Shown here: piece by piece, positions 8,104 to 17,021 of the stretch
Position numbering within the stretch: the stretch's first letter is position 1
Layout: the number at the start of each line of letters is the position of its first letter
Assembly: GCA_027886865.1 (NCBI GenBank)
Contig: JAPCJR010000008.1
Span: 1 to 64,000 of the forward strand
DNA from: Nitrososphaerota archaeon
GTDB taxonomy: Archaea > Thermoproteota > Nitrososphaeria > Nitrososphaerales > UBA183
Length of the DNA: 64,000 nucleotides
Direction: 5' to 3'
The notes under the pieces: generated by a model
The model's database searches: none
Seen by the model: the letters and a program-made list of their open reading frames with translations, nothing else
What the model was told of the DNA's origin: nothing
Position numbers and translations under genes: made by a program

Positions 8104-10524
8104 GTGAAAAGAGTTTTGGAGAAACAAGGGGAGCAACAGCGGGCCTCAAGCCCCGCGAGCGCAGCCCCGCCCAACAGACTGGAGTCGACAAGCTGGAATC
8201 CCCTTCTCGAGGAGGAGGTCAGGAGGATATGGGCGTTTGAAGATAATTTCAAGTTTAGGCCGAATACTGACAAAAAACGCAATTTTGTGATGGACACGCC
8301 ACCTCCCTACCCGTCGGGGAAGCCCTGGCACCCGGGGGCGCTGACCCAGTACGCGCAGATAGACATGGTGGCGAGGGCGGCCAGGATGCGGGGGTACAAC
8401 GTCCTCTACCCCGTAGGGATAGACCGCAACGGGCTCCCCGTGGAGATAGCGACGGAGCGCAAGTACAGGATCCAGATGAGGAAGACCCCCAGGGAGGAGT
8501 TCATCGGGCTCTGCAAGCACGCGCTCGACGACATCGAGGCGTACATGGTGGAGCTCCTGAAGAGGATGGGAATCTCCGGGGACTTCAAGGAGAAGTACCG
8601 CACTGACTCGGAGGACTACAGGACGCTGACGCAGTGGTCGTTCATAGAGCTGTGGGACAAGGGGCTCATCCACATCGCGACCAGGCCCAACAACTACTGC
8701 ACCGACTGCGGCACGACTATAGCCGACGCGGAGATAGAGTACGAGGACCTCCCCGCATACCTCGTTACCAACAAGTTCACGGTAAAGGAGACCGGCGAGG
8801 AGCTCCTGGTGACGACGACCAGGCCCGAGTTGCTGTCCGCGTGCCAGCTGGTCGTGGTGAACCCGGCGGACGAGCGATACAAGCGGATGGTCGGGAAGAC
8901 CGCCGTGGTCCCGATCTACGGCAAGGAGGTTCCGATAAAGACGCACAAGAGCGTGGACATCGAGTTCGGCACGGGTGTCCTGATGGTCTGCAGCTACGGC
9001 GACTACAACGACGTGCAGATTTTCAGGCAGCTCGGTCTCCAAGAGATCCAGGCGATCGATATGGAGGGGAAGATGACGGCGGTGACGGGCAAGTACGTCG
9101 GGATGGCGATCAAGGACGCGCGCTCCCAGATCATCCAGGACCTCCAGGACGCCAAGGTCGCGGTCAAGGTCGAGCAGGTGCAACACCGGACGCCGCTCTG
9201 CGAGAGGAGCCACACACCCATCGAGATAATACCGATGGAGGAGTTCTACCTCAAGCAGCTGCAGTTCGGCCCGGCGCTGAAGAAGCTGGCGAGGCAGATC
9301 AAGTTCCACCCACCCATGCACAGGCAGGTGCTCTTCGACTGGATAGACTCGCTCACCACAGACTACCCCATCTCCCGGAGGCGCTACTACGCTACCGAGA
9401 TCCCGATCTGGTACTGCACCAAGTGCGAGACGCCGCACCTCCCGAAGGCGGGCAAGTACTACAGGCCATGGAAGGACCCCGCCCCGTTCAGGAAGTGCTC
9501 GAAGTGCGCCAACACGAAGTTCGTCGGGGAGACGCGCACTTTCGACACCTGGATGGACTCGAGCATCTCGGCGCTCTACGTGACCAAGGTGACCAAGAAC
9601 CAGAAGTTCTTCAAGGCCACATACCCGACCACGCTCAGGCTCCAGGGCAAGGACATAGTCAGGACCTGGCTCTACTACTCGCTCCTGAGGTGCTACCTCC
9701 TCACGGGGAAGGCTCCGTGGAAGGAGGCTTGGATAGGGGGGCTAGGGCAGGACGCGCAGGGGAGGGCGATGCGGAAGAGCCTTGGCAACTTTATGGACCC
9801 CGAGCCGCTGCTGCAGAAGTATGGGACCGACACCTTCCGTTTCTGGGGCGCTTCAGAGGCGAACCTGGGCTACGACTTCCGCCTCTCGGAGGACAGGGTC
9901 GCCGGCGCGGGGAAGTTCCTCACCAAGCTCTGGAACACCGCCCGCTTCATCGCGTCGTTCCCGGAGCCGAAGAGCGCGAAGCCGATGTCCACCGACGCCT
10001 GGATCCTCTCGGAGCTGAACCGGCTCATAGAGGAGTGCGTCGGCGGTTACGAGGAGGGCAACGGGTTCGTCCCCGCGACGAAGATCAGGGAGTTCGTCTG
10101 GAACGTTTTCGCTGCGCACTACATCGAGATGGTCAAGGGGCGCGCCTACGGGGACGGGGTGACCGAGGGAGAGCGCGACGCTGCAAGGCACACACTCCAC
10201 CACGTCATGAAGGGCGTCCTGCTTCTGACGGCACCAATCGCGCCGCACATGACGGAGCACATCTGGAAGAGGCTCTACGGCCAGCGGAGCATCCACCTTG
10301 AAAGGTTCCCGGAGCCCGACAAGAACAGGGTGAGCAAGACAGTCGGGCAGGCAATCATCCAGTTCGACGAGAAGATATGGAAGACCAAGCGCGACAAGGG
10401 CACGAGCCTGAGGGAGCCCATCGAAGCCGTAGTCCCCACGAAGCTGAAACCCTACGTCGCCGACCTAGGGAGGATGCACCACATCCAGAAGCCCCAGAAG
10501 GCCGTCAGCGCTGCGAAGAGCTAG
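8104..10524 (+). CDS. valS: valyl-tRNA synthetase (archaeal/thaumarchaeal type) with divergent signatures
   Basis: The 806-aa class I synthetase has the layout of the ValRS I associate with Thaumarchaeota: TPPPYPSGKPWHPGALTQYA, PVGIDRNGLPVEI, a Cys-containing segment YCTDCGTTIADAEIEYE, editing-domain VTTTRPELLSACQLVVVNP, a zinc segment WYCTKCETPH then CSKCANT, DTWMDSS and ASEANLGYDFRLSED. The catalytic signatures deviate: the HIGH site reads HPGA and the KMSKS site reads AMRKSLGN, where relatives keep HIGA and RMSKS. The start is GTG 8104. Its stop abuts the end of the convergent reductase gene at 10525. Valine specificity is inferred from overall similarity. Confidence 0.87.
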   Translation: MKRVLEKQGEQQRASSPASAAPPNRLESTSWNPLLEEEVRRIWAFEDNFKFRPNTDKKRNFVMDTPPPYPSGKPWHPGALTQYAQIDMVARAARMRGYNVLYPVGIDRNGLPVEIATERKYRIQMRKTPREEFIGLCKHALDDIEAYMVELLKRMGISGDFKEKYRTDSEDYRTLTQWSFIELWDKGLIHIATRPNNYCTDCGTTIADAEIEYEDLPAYLVTNKFTVKETGEELLVTTTRPELLSACQLVVVNPADERYKRMVGKTAVVPIYGKEVPIKTHKSVDIEFGTGVLMVCSYGDYNDVQIFRQLGLQEIQAIDMEGKMTAVTGKYVGMAIKDARSQIIQDLQDAKVAVKVEQVQHRTPLCERSHTPIEIIPMEEFYLKQLQFGPALKKLARQIKFHPPMHRQVLFDWIDSLTTDYPISRRRYYATEIPIWYCTKCETPHLPKAGKYYRPWKDPAPFRKCSKCANTKFVGETRTFDTWMDSSISALYVTKVTKNQKFFKATYPTTLRLQGKDIVRTWLYYSLLRCYLLTGKAPWKEAWIGGLGQDAQGRAMRKSLGNFMDPEPLLQKYGTDTFRFWGASEANLGYDFRLSEDRVAGAGKFLTKLWNTARFIASFPEPKSAKPMSTDAWILSELNRLIEECVGGYEEGNGFVPATKIREFVWNVFAAHYIEMVKGRAYGDGVTEGERDAARHTLHHVMKGVLLLTAPIAPHMTEHIWKRLYGQRSIHLERFPEPDKNRVSKTVGQAIIQFDEKIWKTKRDKGTSLREPIEAVVPTKLKPYVADLGRMHHIQKPQKAVSAAKS

Positions 10525-11334
10525 TCACTCGAACGTCCGAGACAGGGCCTGGTAGTCGTCGCGCGAAATCCTGGTACCTAGCGCAGCTGCGTCCTCCTCC
10601 ACGTGCTCGATGTTGGACGCCTTCGGTATCGCGACGACCGCCTCCTTGTACGTCACCCAGTTCAGCATGAGCTGGGCCGGCGTCATCCCGTACTTGTCGA
10701 GCAGAGGCTTCGGGACCTTCTTGGTGGGGATCTTCCCGGTGTCGAGGGGGCTATAGGCGATGACCGTGAGCTTCTCCTTCTCGCAGAAGGGTATGACTTC
10801 CGACTCCACGGCACGGTGGGTGAGGCTGTACTTCACCTCGTTGCAGACGACGTCGGACCTCGGCAGCGCCTCCCTGGCCTTCAGCGTCTGCTCGACCGAA
10901 AAGTTGCTGACGCCTATGTAGCGTGTCTTGCCGCGCGAGACGAGCTCCTCCATCGCCTTCATGGTCTCCTCGATGGGGACCTTGTGGCTGGGCCAGTGCA
11001 GCAGGTAGAGGTCGGCGTGCTCGACCCCCATCCGCCTCAGGCTGGCCTCGCACGAGCCGAGCACGTCGTCGTATCCGAAGTGCTCGGGCGACACCTTGGT
11101 GACGATGAACACCTCGTCCCTCATACCCTTGATCGCCTGTCCGACCAGCTTCTCGGCGTTGCCGTGGCCGTACATCTCCGCGGTGTCTATCATCGTCATG
11201 CCGAGCTCCATCCCTCTGCGCAGGGACTGGAGCTCGAGGGCGCGCCCTTCGTTCTGGACGTCGCCCATCTCCCAGGTGCCCATGCCGATTACGGGTATCT
11301 TCTCCCTGGTCCTGCCGAGCTCGCGCTTCTCCAA
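10525..11334 (-). CDS. aldo/keto reductase
   Basis: NAD(P)H-dependent oxidoreductase with a TIM-barrel fold. The catalytic tetrad is visible: Asp and Tyr in MIDTAEMYGHG, Lys in EVFIVTKVS and His in LYLLHWPS. The cofactor region SPLDTGK and PKASNIEHVEED is also conserved. At 269 aa it is complete. The physiological substrate cannot be told. It is convergent with valS with no spacer. Confidence 0.9.
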   Translation of the reverse strand: MEKRELGRTREKIPVIGMGTWEMGDVQNEGRALELQSLRRGMELGMTMIDTAEMYGHGNAEKLVGQAIKGMRDEVFIVTKVSPEHFGYDDVLGSCEASLRRMGVEHADLYLLHWPSHKVPIEETMKAMEELVSRGKTRYIGVSNFSVEQTLKAREALPRSDVVCNEVKYSLTHRAVESEVIPFCEKEKLTVIAYSPLDTGKIPTKKVPKPLLDKYGMTPAQLMLNWVTYKEAVVAIPKASNIEHVEEDAAALGTRISRDDYQALSRTFE

Positions 11335-11453
11335 GCTGTGGCGCCGAGCAGTGGTGACGAGCCGGCCGGTATTATGTGTGAGCCGCGAGGCGATTCCTCT
11401 CGAGGGACGCCCAAAAAAGGGAGATAAACCGACGCGGCAGGAGGGAAACTCGC

Positions 11454-11527
11454 GCCACGGTAGCTCAGCCTGGTAGAGCAGCTGCCTTGTAAGCAGCAGG
11501 TCGAGGGATCAAATCCCTCCCGTGGCT
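11454..11527 (+). tRNA. tRNA-Thr(TGT)
   Basis: The acceptor GCCACGG/CCGTGGC has discriminator T73. The anticodon arm GCTGC-CTTGTAA-GCAGC carries TGT, and the T-arm is GAGGG-ATCAAAT-CCCTC. No intron and no encoded CCA. A TATA-like GATAAACC lies at 11423-11430. Confidence 0.95.
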
Positions 11528-11554
11528 CTCCACTCCACATCAAGAACGGGAATC

Positions 11555-11989
11555 TTAATTCCAAGTGCCCGTGAATTGCACCGACGAGCCATCGCCAAGC
11601 TGGATCGAGCCTGAGACGTGGAATCCCGGGATGGACACGGAATTGGAGGTGGGCGCGCACGTGACGTTCACCAGACCTCCGGACGGGATGCTGCTCGGCT
11701 TGGGCGCGAAGACTCCGGGCGACCCATTCAAGGTGCAGCCAGTAGCCTGGACGGTCCCTCCCGAGTTCACCAATGAAACGACGCACGTTCGCTGGTTGGA
11801 GGTGCACGCCACGTTGTTCACGGCGACATCGGGCGTACCCTGGATTTGAGCGACCGACGAGCTGCTGAAGCTGGTGGATTGGCTGGTCCCGGTGCCGCTG
11901 GAAGTCGAAGTCGAGTGTATGAGCAGATAGGCGCCTCCGGCCACCACGATTAGGACTACGACCAAGGTGGCCACAAGTGAACCTTTCAT
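11555..11989 (-). CDS. membrane-anchored or secreted protein, 144 aa
   Basis: It begins MKGSLVATLVVVLIVVAGGA, a positively charged start followed by one hydrophobic helix that acts as signal anchor. A Ser/Thr-rich linker (about residues 22-45) precedes a beta-rich extracellular domain with three or four cysteines (NVACTSNQRTCVV, ATGCTLNG, NVTCAP) that could form disulfides. The domain resembles small archaeal surface or pilin-like proteins, but no family is recognised. The ATG at 11989 is chosen because it directly precedes the anchor; upstream in-frame sequence is not protein-like. Confidence 0.7.
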   Translation of the reverse strand: MKGSLVATLVVVLIVVAGGAYLLIHSTSTSSGTGTSQSTSFSSSSVAQIQGTPDVAVNNVACTSNQRTCVVSLVNSGGTVQATGCTLNGSPGVFAPKPSSIPSGGLVNVTCAPTSNSVSIPGFHVSGSIQLGDGSSVQFTGTWN

Positions 11990-12050
11990 TTCCGCCCGGA
12001 CCGGTATATTTTCGAATGCGATAAGTCTTGGGACTCGTCTGTCCCGAGGC

Positions 12051-12443
12051 TCACTTCTTCCCAAGCTCCCGCGAGCGCAGGACGTCCTGCGCGAGGAGGC
12101 GCAGGAAAGTGTCGTACTCTTCGTCGTCAAAACGGACCTCGTTGACCAGCCCCGACTCGTCCGCTATCTTGTAGCTCAGGATGTGGTAGCAGTACTTCGC
12201 CTTGGCGCTGAGGACGGCGTAGAAGAACGACTCGCAGGAGCAGAAGGGCCTGTCGGGGTCCACGAACTCGTCCGCGTTGCTCCCGACGACCGTGCACACG
12301 TACCTCCCGCTCGGAAGGAAGACGTGCCTCTTCACGCACCCTCCGAGCGCCGCCTCTATCGCCCTCTCGAACTGGCTCTGGTCCTTTGAATAGCGGACAA
12401 ACCGCGAGGCGAGCTCCTCCTTGGATTCGAGGGTGTTTGGCAT
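12051..12443 (-). CDS. SWIM zinc-finger protein, 130 aa
   Basis: The segment FCSCESFFYAVLSAKAKYCYH fits the SWIM pattern CxC...CxH, a zinc-binding motif found in archaeal and eukaryotic proteins linked to recombination (Shu2/SWS1-type) and other nucleic-acid functions. The rest is short helices. It lies 9 bases downstream of the translesion polymerase gene on the same strand, so it is probably in its operon, which suggests a DNA-repair role by context. The motif assignment is from sight. Confidence 0.75.
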   Translation of the reverse strand: MPNTLESKEELASRFVRYSKDQSQFERAIEAALGGCVKRHVFLPSGRYVCTVVGSNADEFVDPDRPFCSCESFFYAVLSAKAKYCYHILSYKIADESGLVNEVRFDDEEYDTFLRLLAQDVLRSRELGKK

Positions 12444-12452
12444 GTCGGTCGC

Positions 12453-13541
12453 TCAGCTCGTGAACTCCGTGAGCGAGTGCTGGTCAACCATGTCTTGGAG
12501 CCCGCTCAGGCGCACCCCCGCCCGGCGCAGGTCACCGACCTCGCGCAGGAGCACCGCGAACAGCTCCCTGACCTCCCTCTCGAGGACGGAGTAGTCGTTC
12601 GTGGGCGTCTCGAGGGTCTTGCTTCTGGTGTGGATGGACAGGTCCTTGAGGATTCCGATGGCCGAGACGTTCCTGAAGAAGAGGCTCTTCGAGACCAGCC
12701 TCTCGTGGACGTCCCTGATGGGCGGAAGGAGCTCGGCGACGACCTGGTCGAGGTCGTGGGTGTCGTGCTTCAGCGTGATCATCCTGCTCAGCTGGGATGC
12801 CCCCCCGCGGTCGACTACGGGCTCCTCGTCGGCGCCTATGGAGGCGTTGTGGAGGTAGACGGCGAGCTTCTTGCCCAGCAGGTCTTCGAGCCTTTCTGTC
12901 GTGGCACCCGCAAGGTCGGAGATGGTCGTGATTCCCTGCTCCTCGAGGAGCTTCGCGGTCTTCGGTCCGACGCCGTAGATCTTGTCGACTTGCAGGTGGG
13001 AAAGGAATGCCCGAGCCTCGTCATCCTTCACGACGGTCAGACCGTCGGGCTTCTTGAAGTCGGACGCTATCTTCGCCACGACCTTGTTCGGCCCTATCCC
13101 TATCGAGCAGGTCAGCTTCTCTCCCCGCAATATCTCGTCCTTGAGCTCTAGCGCCAGTGCCGTTGCAGCGCCGAAGTCGCCCCCCGTCTTCTTGGTGACG
13201 TCGAAGAACGCCTCGTCTATCCCGGCCGGCTCCAGCACGTCCACCCGGCCTCTCAGCATCTCCATCACGCGGTCAGAATACAGCTCGTACTTCCCGTGGT
13301 CCATTCGTATGAAGGCGCCGTCGATGCCGCTGAGGCGGCGCTTCGCTAGGGCGATGGGCATCCCCGACCTTACACCGTACTCTCGCGCCTTGTAGTTCGA
13401 GGTGCTCACCACGCCGCTCTCCTCCGTCCGCCCGGAGAAGACGCAGACCAATACGGGCCTGTCCTTCAGGGACGGGTTCTCCACCTCCTCTACCTGGGCA
13501 TAGAAGTAATCGAGGTCGAGGTGACCTATGATGTGGCTCAA
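12453..13541 (-). CDS. dbh: Y-family DNA polymerase IV (Dpo4/DinB)
   Basis: Translesion polymerase. The palm carboxylates are in IIGHLDLDYFYAQVEE (about residues 4-19) and PAGIDEAFFD, where the usual S(V/I)DE is GIDE. The helix-hairpin-helix stretch DKIYGVGPKTAKLLEEQGI is present, and the little-finger domain follows. The C-terminus QHSLTEFTS resembles a PCNA-interacting QxxLxxF box. At 362 aa it has the usual length. It is upstream of the SWIM protein gene. Confidence 0.93.
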   Translation of the reverse strand: MSHIIGHLDLDYFYAQVEEVENPSLKDRPVLVCVFSGRTEESGVVSTSNYKAREYGVRSGMPIALAKRRLSGIDGAFIRMDHGKYELYSDRVMEMLRGRVDVLEPAGIDEAFFDVTKKTGGDFGAATALALELKDEILRGEKLTCSIGIGPNKVVAKIASDFKKPDGLTVVKDDEARAFLSHLQVDKIYGVGPKTAKLLEEQGITTISDLAGATTERLEDLLGKKLAVYLHNASIGADEEPVVDRGGASQLSRMITLKHDTHDLDQVVAELLPPIRDVHERLVSKSLFFRNVSAIGILKDLSIHTRSKTLETPTNDYSVLEREVRELFAVLLREVGDLRRAGVRLSGLQDMVDQHSLTEFTS

Positions 13542-13613
13542 AACGAGACGGGTGATCTTCGTCCCTCGCTATTCTAATAGCCTTTGTCCGGCAATTTTGG
13601 ACTAGGGTGGAGG

Positions 13614-13640
13614 ACTGCGTGCACGACGCAGTGATTTTTT
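13614..13640 (+). terminator. hairpin plus T-run with no obvious upstream gene
   Basis: A perfect 7-bp stem (ACTGCGT at 13614-13620, ACGCAGT at 13626-13632) with a 5-base loop is followed by GA and six Ts (13635-13640). This is the shape of an intrinsic terminator on the plus strand, but the genes on both sides (dpo4, tRNA-Pro) are on the minus strand. Confidence 0.4.
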
Positions 13641-13644
13641 GACG

Positions 13645-13723
13645 TGGTGGGGTCGCCCGGATTTGAACCGGGGGTCTCAAGCGCCCGAGGCTTGAAGCCT
13701 AGACCAGACTAGCCGACGACCCC
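13645..13723 (-). tRNA. tRNA-Pro(CGG)
   Basis: On the minus strand the acceptor GGGGTCG/CGACCCC has A73 and an encoded CCA (13645-13647). The anticodon arm CAAGC-CTCGGGC-GCTTG gives CGG, and the T-arm is CCCGG-TTCAAAT-CCGGG. No intron. Confidence 0.92.
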
Positions 13724-13830
13724 TCTTGGCGGGCCTCCCTTGAATCTCGGTTTATATCCTCTATTTCGCCTTTGCGAGAGCGACGTCCTTCGAGGGCACA
13801 GATGGGAGATGGTGACTTGCCCGACAGAGC

Positions 13831-13838
13831 TATTATAA
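13831..13838 (+). promoter_or_regulatory. TATA box of alba
   Basis: TATTATAA is centred 28-29 bases before ATG 13863 and only about 16 before ATG 13851. This favours a leaderless message starting at the downstream ATG. Confidence 0.55.
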
Positions 13839-13862
13839 GGCGGGAACTCGATGGCTGAAACC

Positions 13863-14159
13863 ATGTCTGGAGAGACGAAAACAGTAATCGTTGGTCAGTA
13901 CAAGGAACCTCTTGCCTACATCACCGCTTGCATAACCATGTTCAACAGCGGAGCCGAGCATGTAATCCTCAGGTCCAGGGGCGAGGCCATCAACAAGGCA
14001 GTCGACGTGGTCCAACTGCTCAAGAAGAGGTTCATGAGCCAGGTCGAAATCTCCAAGATTCAGATTGACGGAGAGAACGTGGTCTCTCGGGACGGAAGGC
14101 AGTTGAGCCTACCGGTCTTGGAAATCGAGCTCTCGATGCCCAAGCAAAACCCAGCGTAG
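13863..14159 (+). CDS. albA: Alba family DNA/RNA-binding chromatin protein
   Basis: Small basic chromatin protein coating archaeal DNA and binding RNA. TVIVGQYKEPLAYITACITM carries the Lys near the start of helix 1 that contacts DNA. HVILRSRGEAINKAVDVVQL and DGRQLSLPVLEIELS complete the IF3-C-like fold. At 98 aa it matches Alba size. An in-frame ATG at 13851 would add four residues, but the TATA position favours 13863. It is followed by the aminotransferase on the same strand. Confidence 0.92.
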   Translation: MSGETKTVIVGQYKEPLAYITACITMFNSGAEHVILRSRGEAINKAVDVVQLLKKRFMSQVEISKIQIDGENVVSRDGRQLSLPVLEIELSMPKQNPA

Positions 14160-14191
14160 GCAGACCCTCCGCGAAGTCCGGGGTTCAAGAC

Positions 14192-15535
14192 TTGCCCTCC
14201 AAGAAGAGCATAAGAGCGGTGAGGGGGGATGTCCCAGGGCCCAAGGCGAGGGCCGTCATCAAGAGGACGTCGGAAATCATCTCACCATCGATTGCGAGGG
14301 ATGACCCGCTCGTCGTGGAGTCCGCCCACGGCTCCGTCGTGACCGACGTCGACGGAAACCGATTCATCGACTTCTCCTCCGGGATAGCCGTGCTGAGCAC
14401 CGGCTCGACTCACCCAAAGGTGGTCGCGGCCGCGAAGAAGCAGCTCGAGAAGTTCATCCATTTCTCCTACACGGACTTTTACTACGAAAACCTCGTGACC
14501 CTGGCGGAAGAGCTCTGCGCCCTGGCTCCAGGCGAGGGTGAGAAGATGGTGTACTGGGGGAACAGCGGGGCGGAGGCGAACGAGGCCGCGATGAAGCTGG
14601 CGAGAAACTACACCAAGAGGCCTCTATTTCTCGCTCACTCGGGGGCGTTCCATGGGAGGACCATGGGCGCGCTGAGCCTCACCGGGAGCAAGCCAGTCCA
14701 GAGGAAGGGGGCGTTCCCGCTCGTCCCGGATGTCGTTCACTTTCCCTTCCCGTACTGTTACCGCTGCCCGTGGAAGCAGACCTTCCCGGAGTGCGACTAC
14801 TACTGCGTCGACTACTTCAAGGAGCAGTATCTCGACAAGTTCGTCCCCGTGGAGGACGTGGCCGCGTACTTTTTCGAGCCCTTCCAGGGAGAGGGAGGGT
14901 ACGTCTTACCTCCGCCGGACTACTTCAGGAGGATGAGCTTCCTGCGGAAGGAGGGAGTCCTGTTTGCGGCGGACGAGGTGCAGACCGGCATAGGGAGGTC
15001 GGGGAAGTTCTTCGCGGTGGAGCACTACAACCTCGAGCCCGACATCATCAGCGTCGCCAAGGGCCTCGCATCCGGGATGCCGCTGGGCGGGATGATAGCG
15101 GGGGCGGAGATAATGGGGTCGTGGGTGCCGGGCCAGCACGCCTCGACGTTCGGCGCGAACCCGGTGGCCGTCGAGGCGGCGCTGGCCACGTTGGAGGTAA
15201 TTAATTCGGAGAAGCTAATGGAGAACGCGGTGAAGATGGGGAGGGTCGCGATGAAAAGGCTCGAGGAGATGAAGGAGCGCTACGAGATAGTGGGAGACGT
15301 CAGGGGGAAGGGGCTCTTCATAGGCGTGGAGATCGTGAAGAGCAAGAAGACCAAGGAGCGTGGAGCGCGCGAGGCCGAGGCAATCGAGAGGGCCTGCTTC
15401 AAAGATGGGCTGATCCTGATAACCGCAGGAAGGAACACGCTCAGGGTAATCCCGCCCCTGAACGTCGCACGAGAGGAGCTCGAAGAGGGCCTCGACGTCA
15501 TGGAAGGCGCGATAGCGCAAGTGAACGCGTCGTAG
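14192..15535 (+). CDS. class III PLP-dependent aminotransferase (GabT/ornithine-aminotransferase-like)
   Basis: Fold-type I PLP enzyme. The cofactor sites are WGNSGAEANEAAMKLA, GAFHGRTMGALSLTGS, FAADEVQTGIGRSG and the Schiff-base Lys in ISVAKGLASGMPLGG. The insert YCYRCPWKQTFPECDYYC (about residues 189-206) has four cysteines, seen in archaeal members annotated as 4-aminobutyrate aminotransferase or amino-acid racemase. At 447 aa it is full length. Substrate candidates are GABA, ornithine or other omega-amines; the sequence alone does not decide. The start is TTG 14192. Confidence 0.88.
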   Translation: MPSKKSIRAVRGDVPGPKARAVIKRTSEIISPSIARDDPLVVESAHGSVVTDVDGNRFIDFSSGIAVLSTGSTHPKVVAAAKKQLEKFIHFSYTDFYYENLVTLAEELCALAPGEGEKMVYWGNSGAEANEAAMKLARNYTKRPLFLAHSGAFHGRTMGALSLTGSKPVQRKGAFPLVPDVVHFPFPYCYRCPWKQTFPECDYYCVDYFKEQYLDKFVPVEDVAAYFFEPFQGEGGYVLPPPDYFRRMSFLRKEGVLFAADEVQTGIGRSGKFFAVEHYNLEPDIISVAKGLASGMPLGGMIAGAEIMGSWVPGQHASTFGANPVAVEAALATLEVINSEKLMENAVKMGRVAMKRLEEMKERYEIVGDVRGKGLFIGVEIVKSKKTKERGAREAEAIERACFKDGLILITAGRNTLRVIPPLNVAREELEEGLDVMEGAIAQVNAS

Positions 15536-15548
15536 GAAGTGCGAACAG

Positions 15549-16754
15549 ATGTATGACTTCGAAGCCCTCGTGACCGAGGTCCTTCGCAACAGGCCCGAAA
15601 TCAGCCGAGAATCCCTGATGGAGCGGGTACAGGAGAAGAAACGGACTGTTGGTTCGGGGTACCTCACAGACCAGGGGGCGCTCTTCCTGATCGCGGGAGA
15701 GCTCGGCGTCAAGCTCCAGCACATGATCACGGCGGACTTGACGCTGAAGGACCTTCACATCGGCGCGAACGACATCACGGTCGTCGCAAGGGTCCTGGCG
15801 ATATATCCTGTCTCGGAGTTCAAGAGGAAGGACGGCAGCGGCGTCGGACGGTACAGGCGGGTTAACCTCTTCGACCGGAACGGCGTCGGCAGGCTCACGA
15901 TATGGGAGGACAACGAGGAGGCGATGAAGCTCTCCGGCATCGCCGTCGACGCGCCGGTGCGGGTGGTCAGCGCGTACGTCAAGCAGGGCCTCGACGGCAA
16001 GCCAAACCTCAATCTTGGGAAGAGAGGCAGGATCGAAGTGATAACCGACGCGTCAATCGTGTCGAAGCTGGCCCCGCTCCCGTCGCTGTCCAAGAAGGTG
16101 GACGAGGTCCAGGCTGGAGAAATGGTGTTCGCGGTCGAGGGTCTCGCCGCGACCGACAGCAGGCGCTCCACCTTCGTGCGCCGAGACGACGGCTCCAACG
16201 GCTCGCTCACGCAGTTCGAGTTCAGGGGTCCGGGCGACAAGACCACCAGGGTGGTCGTCTGGGATGGCGTCGACCTGCCTGAGGTAAGGTCGGGAAGCGG
16301 GGTCAGGGTCACCAACCTGAGGCAAAAGACCGGACGCCAAGGGGAACCGGAGCTGCACGGGGACAGCGCGACGGTCATACAGATGACCGGCGGCGACCAG
16401 CCGAAGGACGCCGAGGTAGCAAGGCCGGCTCATCTGGTCAAGGTGGCGGATGTGGCCAAGCACGTCGCGAGCGGCAACGTAGACCTGGAGGTCATGGCGC
16501 TATCCAAGGGGAGCGTGCGCGAGGTGAACCTGAAGGACGGGTCGACGGCCAAGAAGGGGGAGGTGGTCCTCGGGGACGACACCGGAGAGATAACCGCGGT
16601 GGCCTGGGACGAGGCTTCGAACGTTATCGGGGAGATCCAGGCGGGCGAGAAGCTGCGCGTCCACGGGGCCGTCATCCAAGTGTCGAAGATGGGGTCGGAG
16701 ACCCTGGAGCTGGGTCGCTCGTCCAAGATAGAGCGGGTTCGCGGAAGAGGGTAG
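15549..16754 (+). CDS. replication protein A (multi-OB-fold ssDNA-binding protein)
   Basis: Single-stranded DNA-binding protein of replication and repair. After an N-terminal helical part (1-60), repeated OB-type strands are visible: DLHIGANDITVVARVLAIYP with GVGRLTIWEDNEEAM, then EMVFAVEGLAATDS with TTRVVVWDGVDLPEV, and VDLEVMALSKGSVREV with GEITAVAWDEASNVIG. Each block has the strand followed by Trp-acidic pattern of RPA OB folds. No C-terminal zinc finger is seen. Length is 401 aa. It lies 14 bases after the aminotransferase and may be cotranscribed. Confidence 0.9.
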   Translation: MYDFEALVTEVLRNRPEISRESLMERVQEKKRTVGSGYLTDQGALFLIAGELGVKLQHMITADLTLKDLHIGANDITVVARVLAIYPVSEFKRKDGSGVGRYRRVNLFDRNGVGRLTIWEDNEEAMKLSGIAVDAPVRVVSAYVKQGLDGKPNLNLGKRGRIEVITDASIVSKLAPLPSLSKKVDEVQAGEMVFAVEGLAATDSRRSTFVRRDDGSNGSLTQFEFRGPGDKTTRVVVWDGVDLPEVRSGSGVRVTNLRQKTGRQGEPELHGDSATVIQMTGGDQPKDAEVARPAHLVKVADVAKHVASGNVDLEVMALSKGSVREVNLKDGSTAKKGEVVLGDDTGEITAVAWDEASNVIGEIQAGEKLRVHGAVIQVSKMGSETLELGRSSKIERVRGRG

Positions 16755-16766
16755 CAGTCGGGCGGC

Positions 16767-16898
16767 TCAGGTCTTCGGCCGGCGGAGGACCTCGTACTCG
16801 TACACGAAGATGACTACTAGGCTGACTACGAAAAGCGTGATCATCAACCCGCTCAGGAAGTTGTAGTAGCTTGTGACGTCCAGCACCGGAATCTGCAT
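16767..16898 (-). CDS. small single-span membrane protein, 43 aa
   Basis: The reading frame from ATG 16898 to TGA 16767 encodes MQIPVLDVTSYYNFLSGLMI, a continuous hydrophobic helix (TLFVVSLVVIFVYEYEV) and a basic tail LRRPKT. The topology fits one transmembrane span with a cytoplasmic basic end. It is convergent with the RPA gene (stop to stop 12 bases). Its size falls below common cut-offs and the function is unknown. Confidence 0.5.
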   Translation of the reverse strand: MQIPVLDVTSYYNFLSGLMITLFVVSLVVIFVYEYEVLRRPKT

Positions 16899-17021
16899 TG
16901 TCCGAAGGTGGCGGGTCAAGCTCGCATAGAAAAGCATTCTGGATGGCGCGGGGTGAGCCTCCTAGGACGAGGCTGCCTCCCGGAAGGAAAGATTACATAG
17001 TTACTTCGCCGCGTGGGAGTC

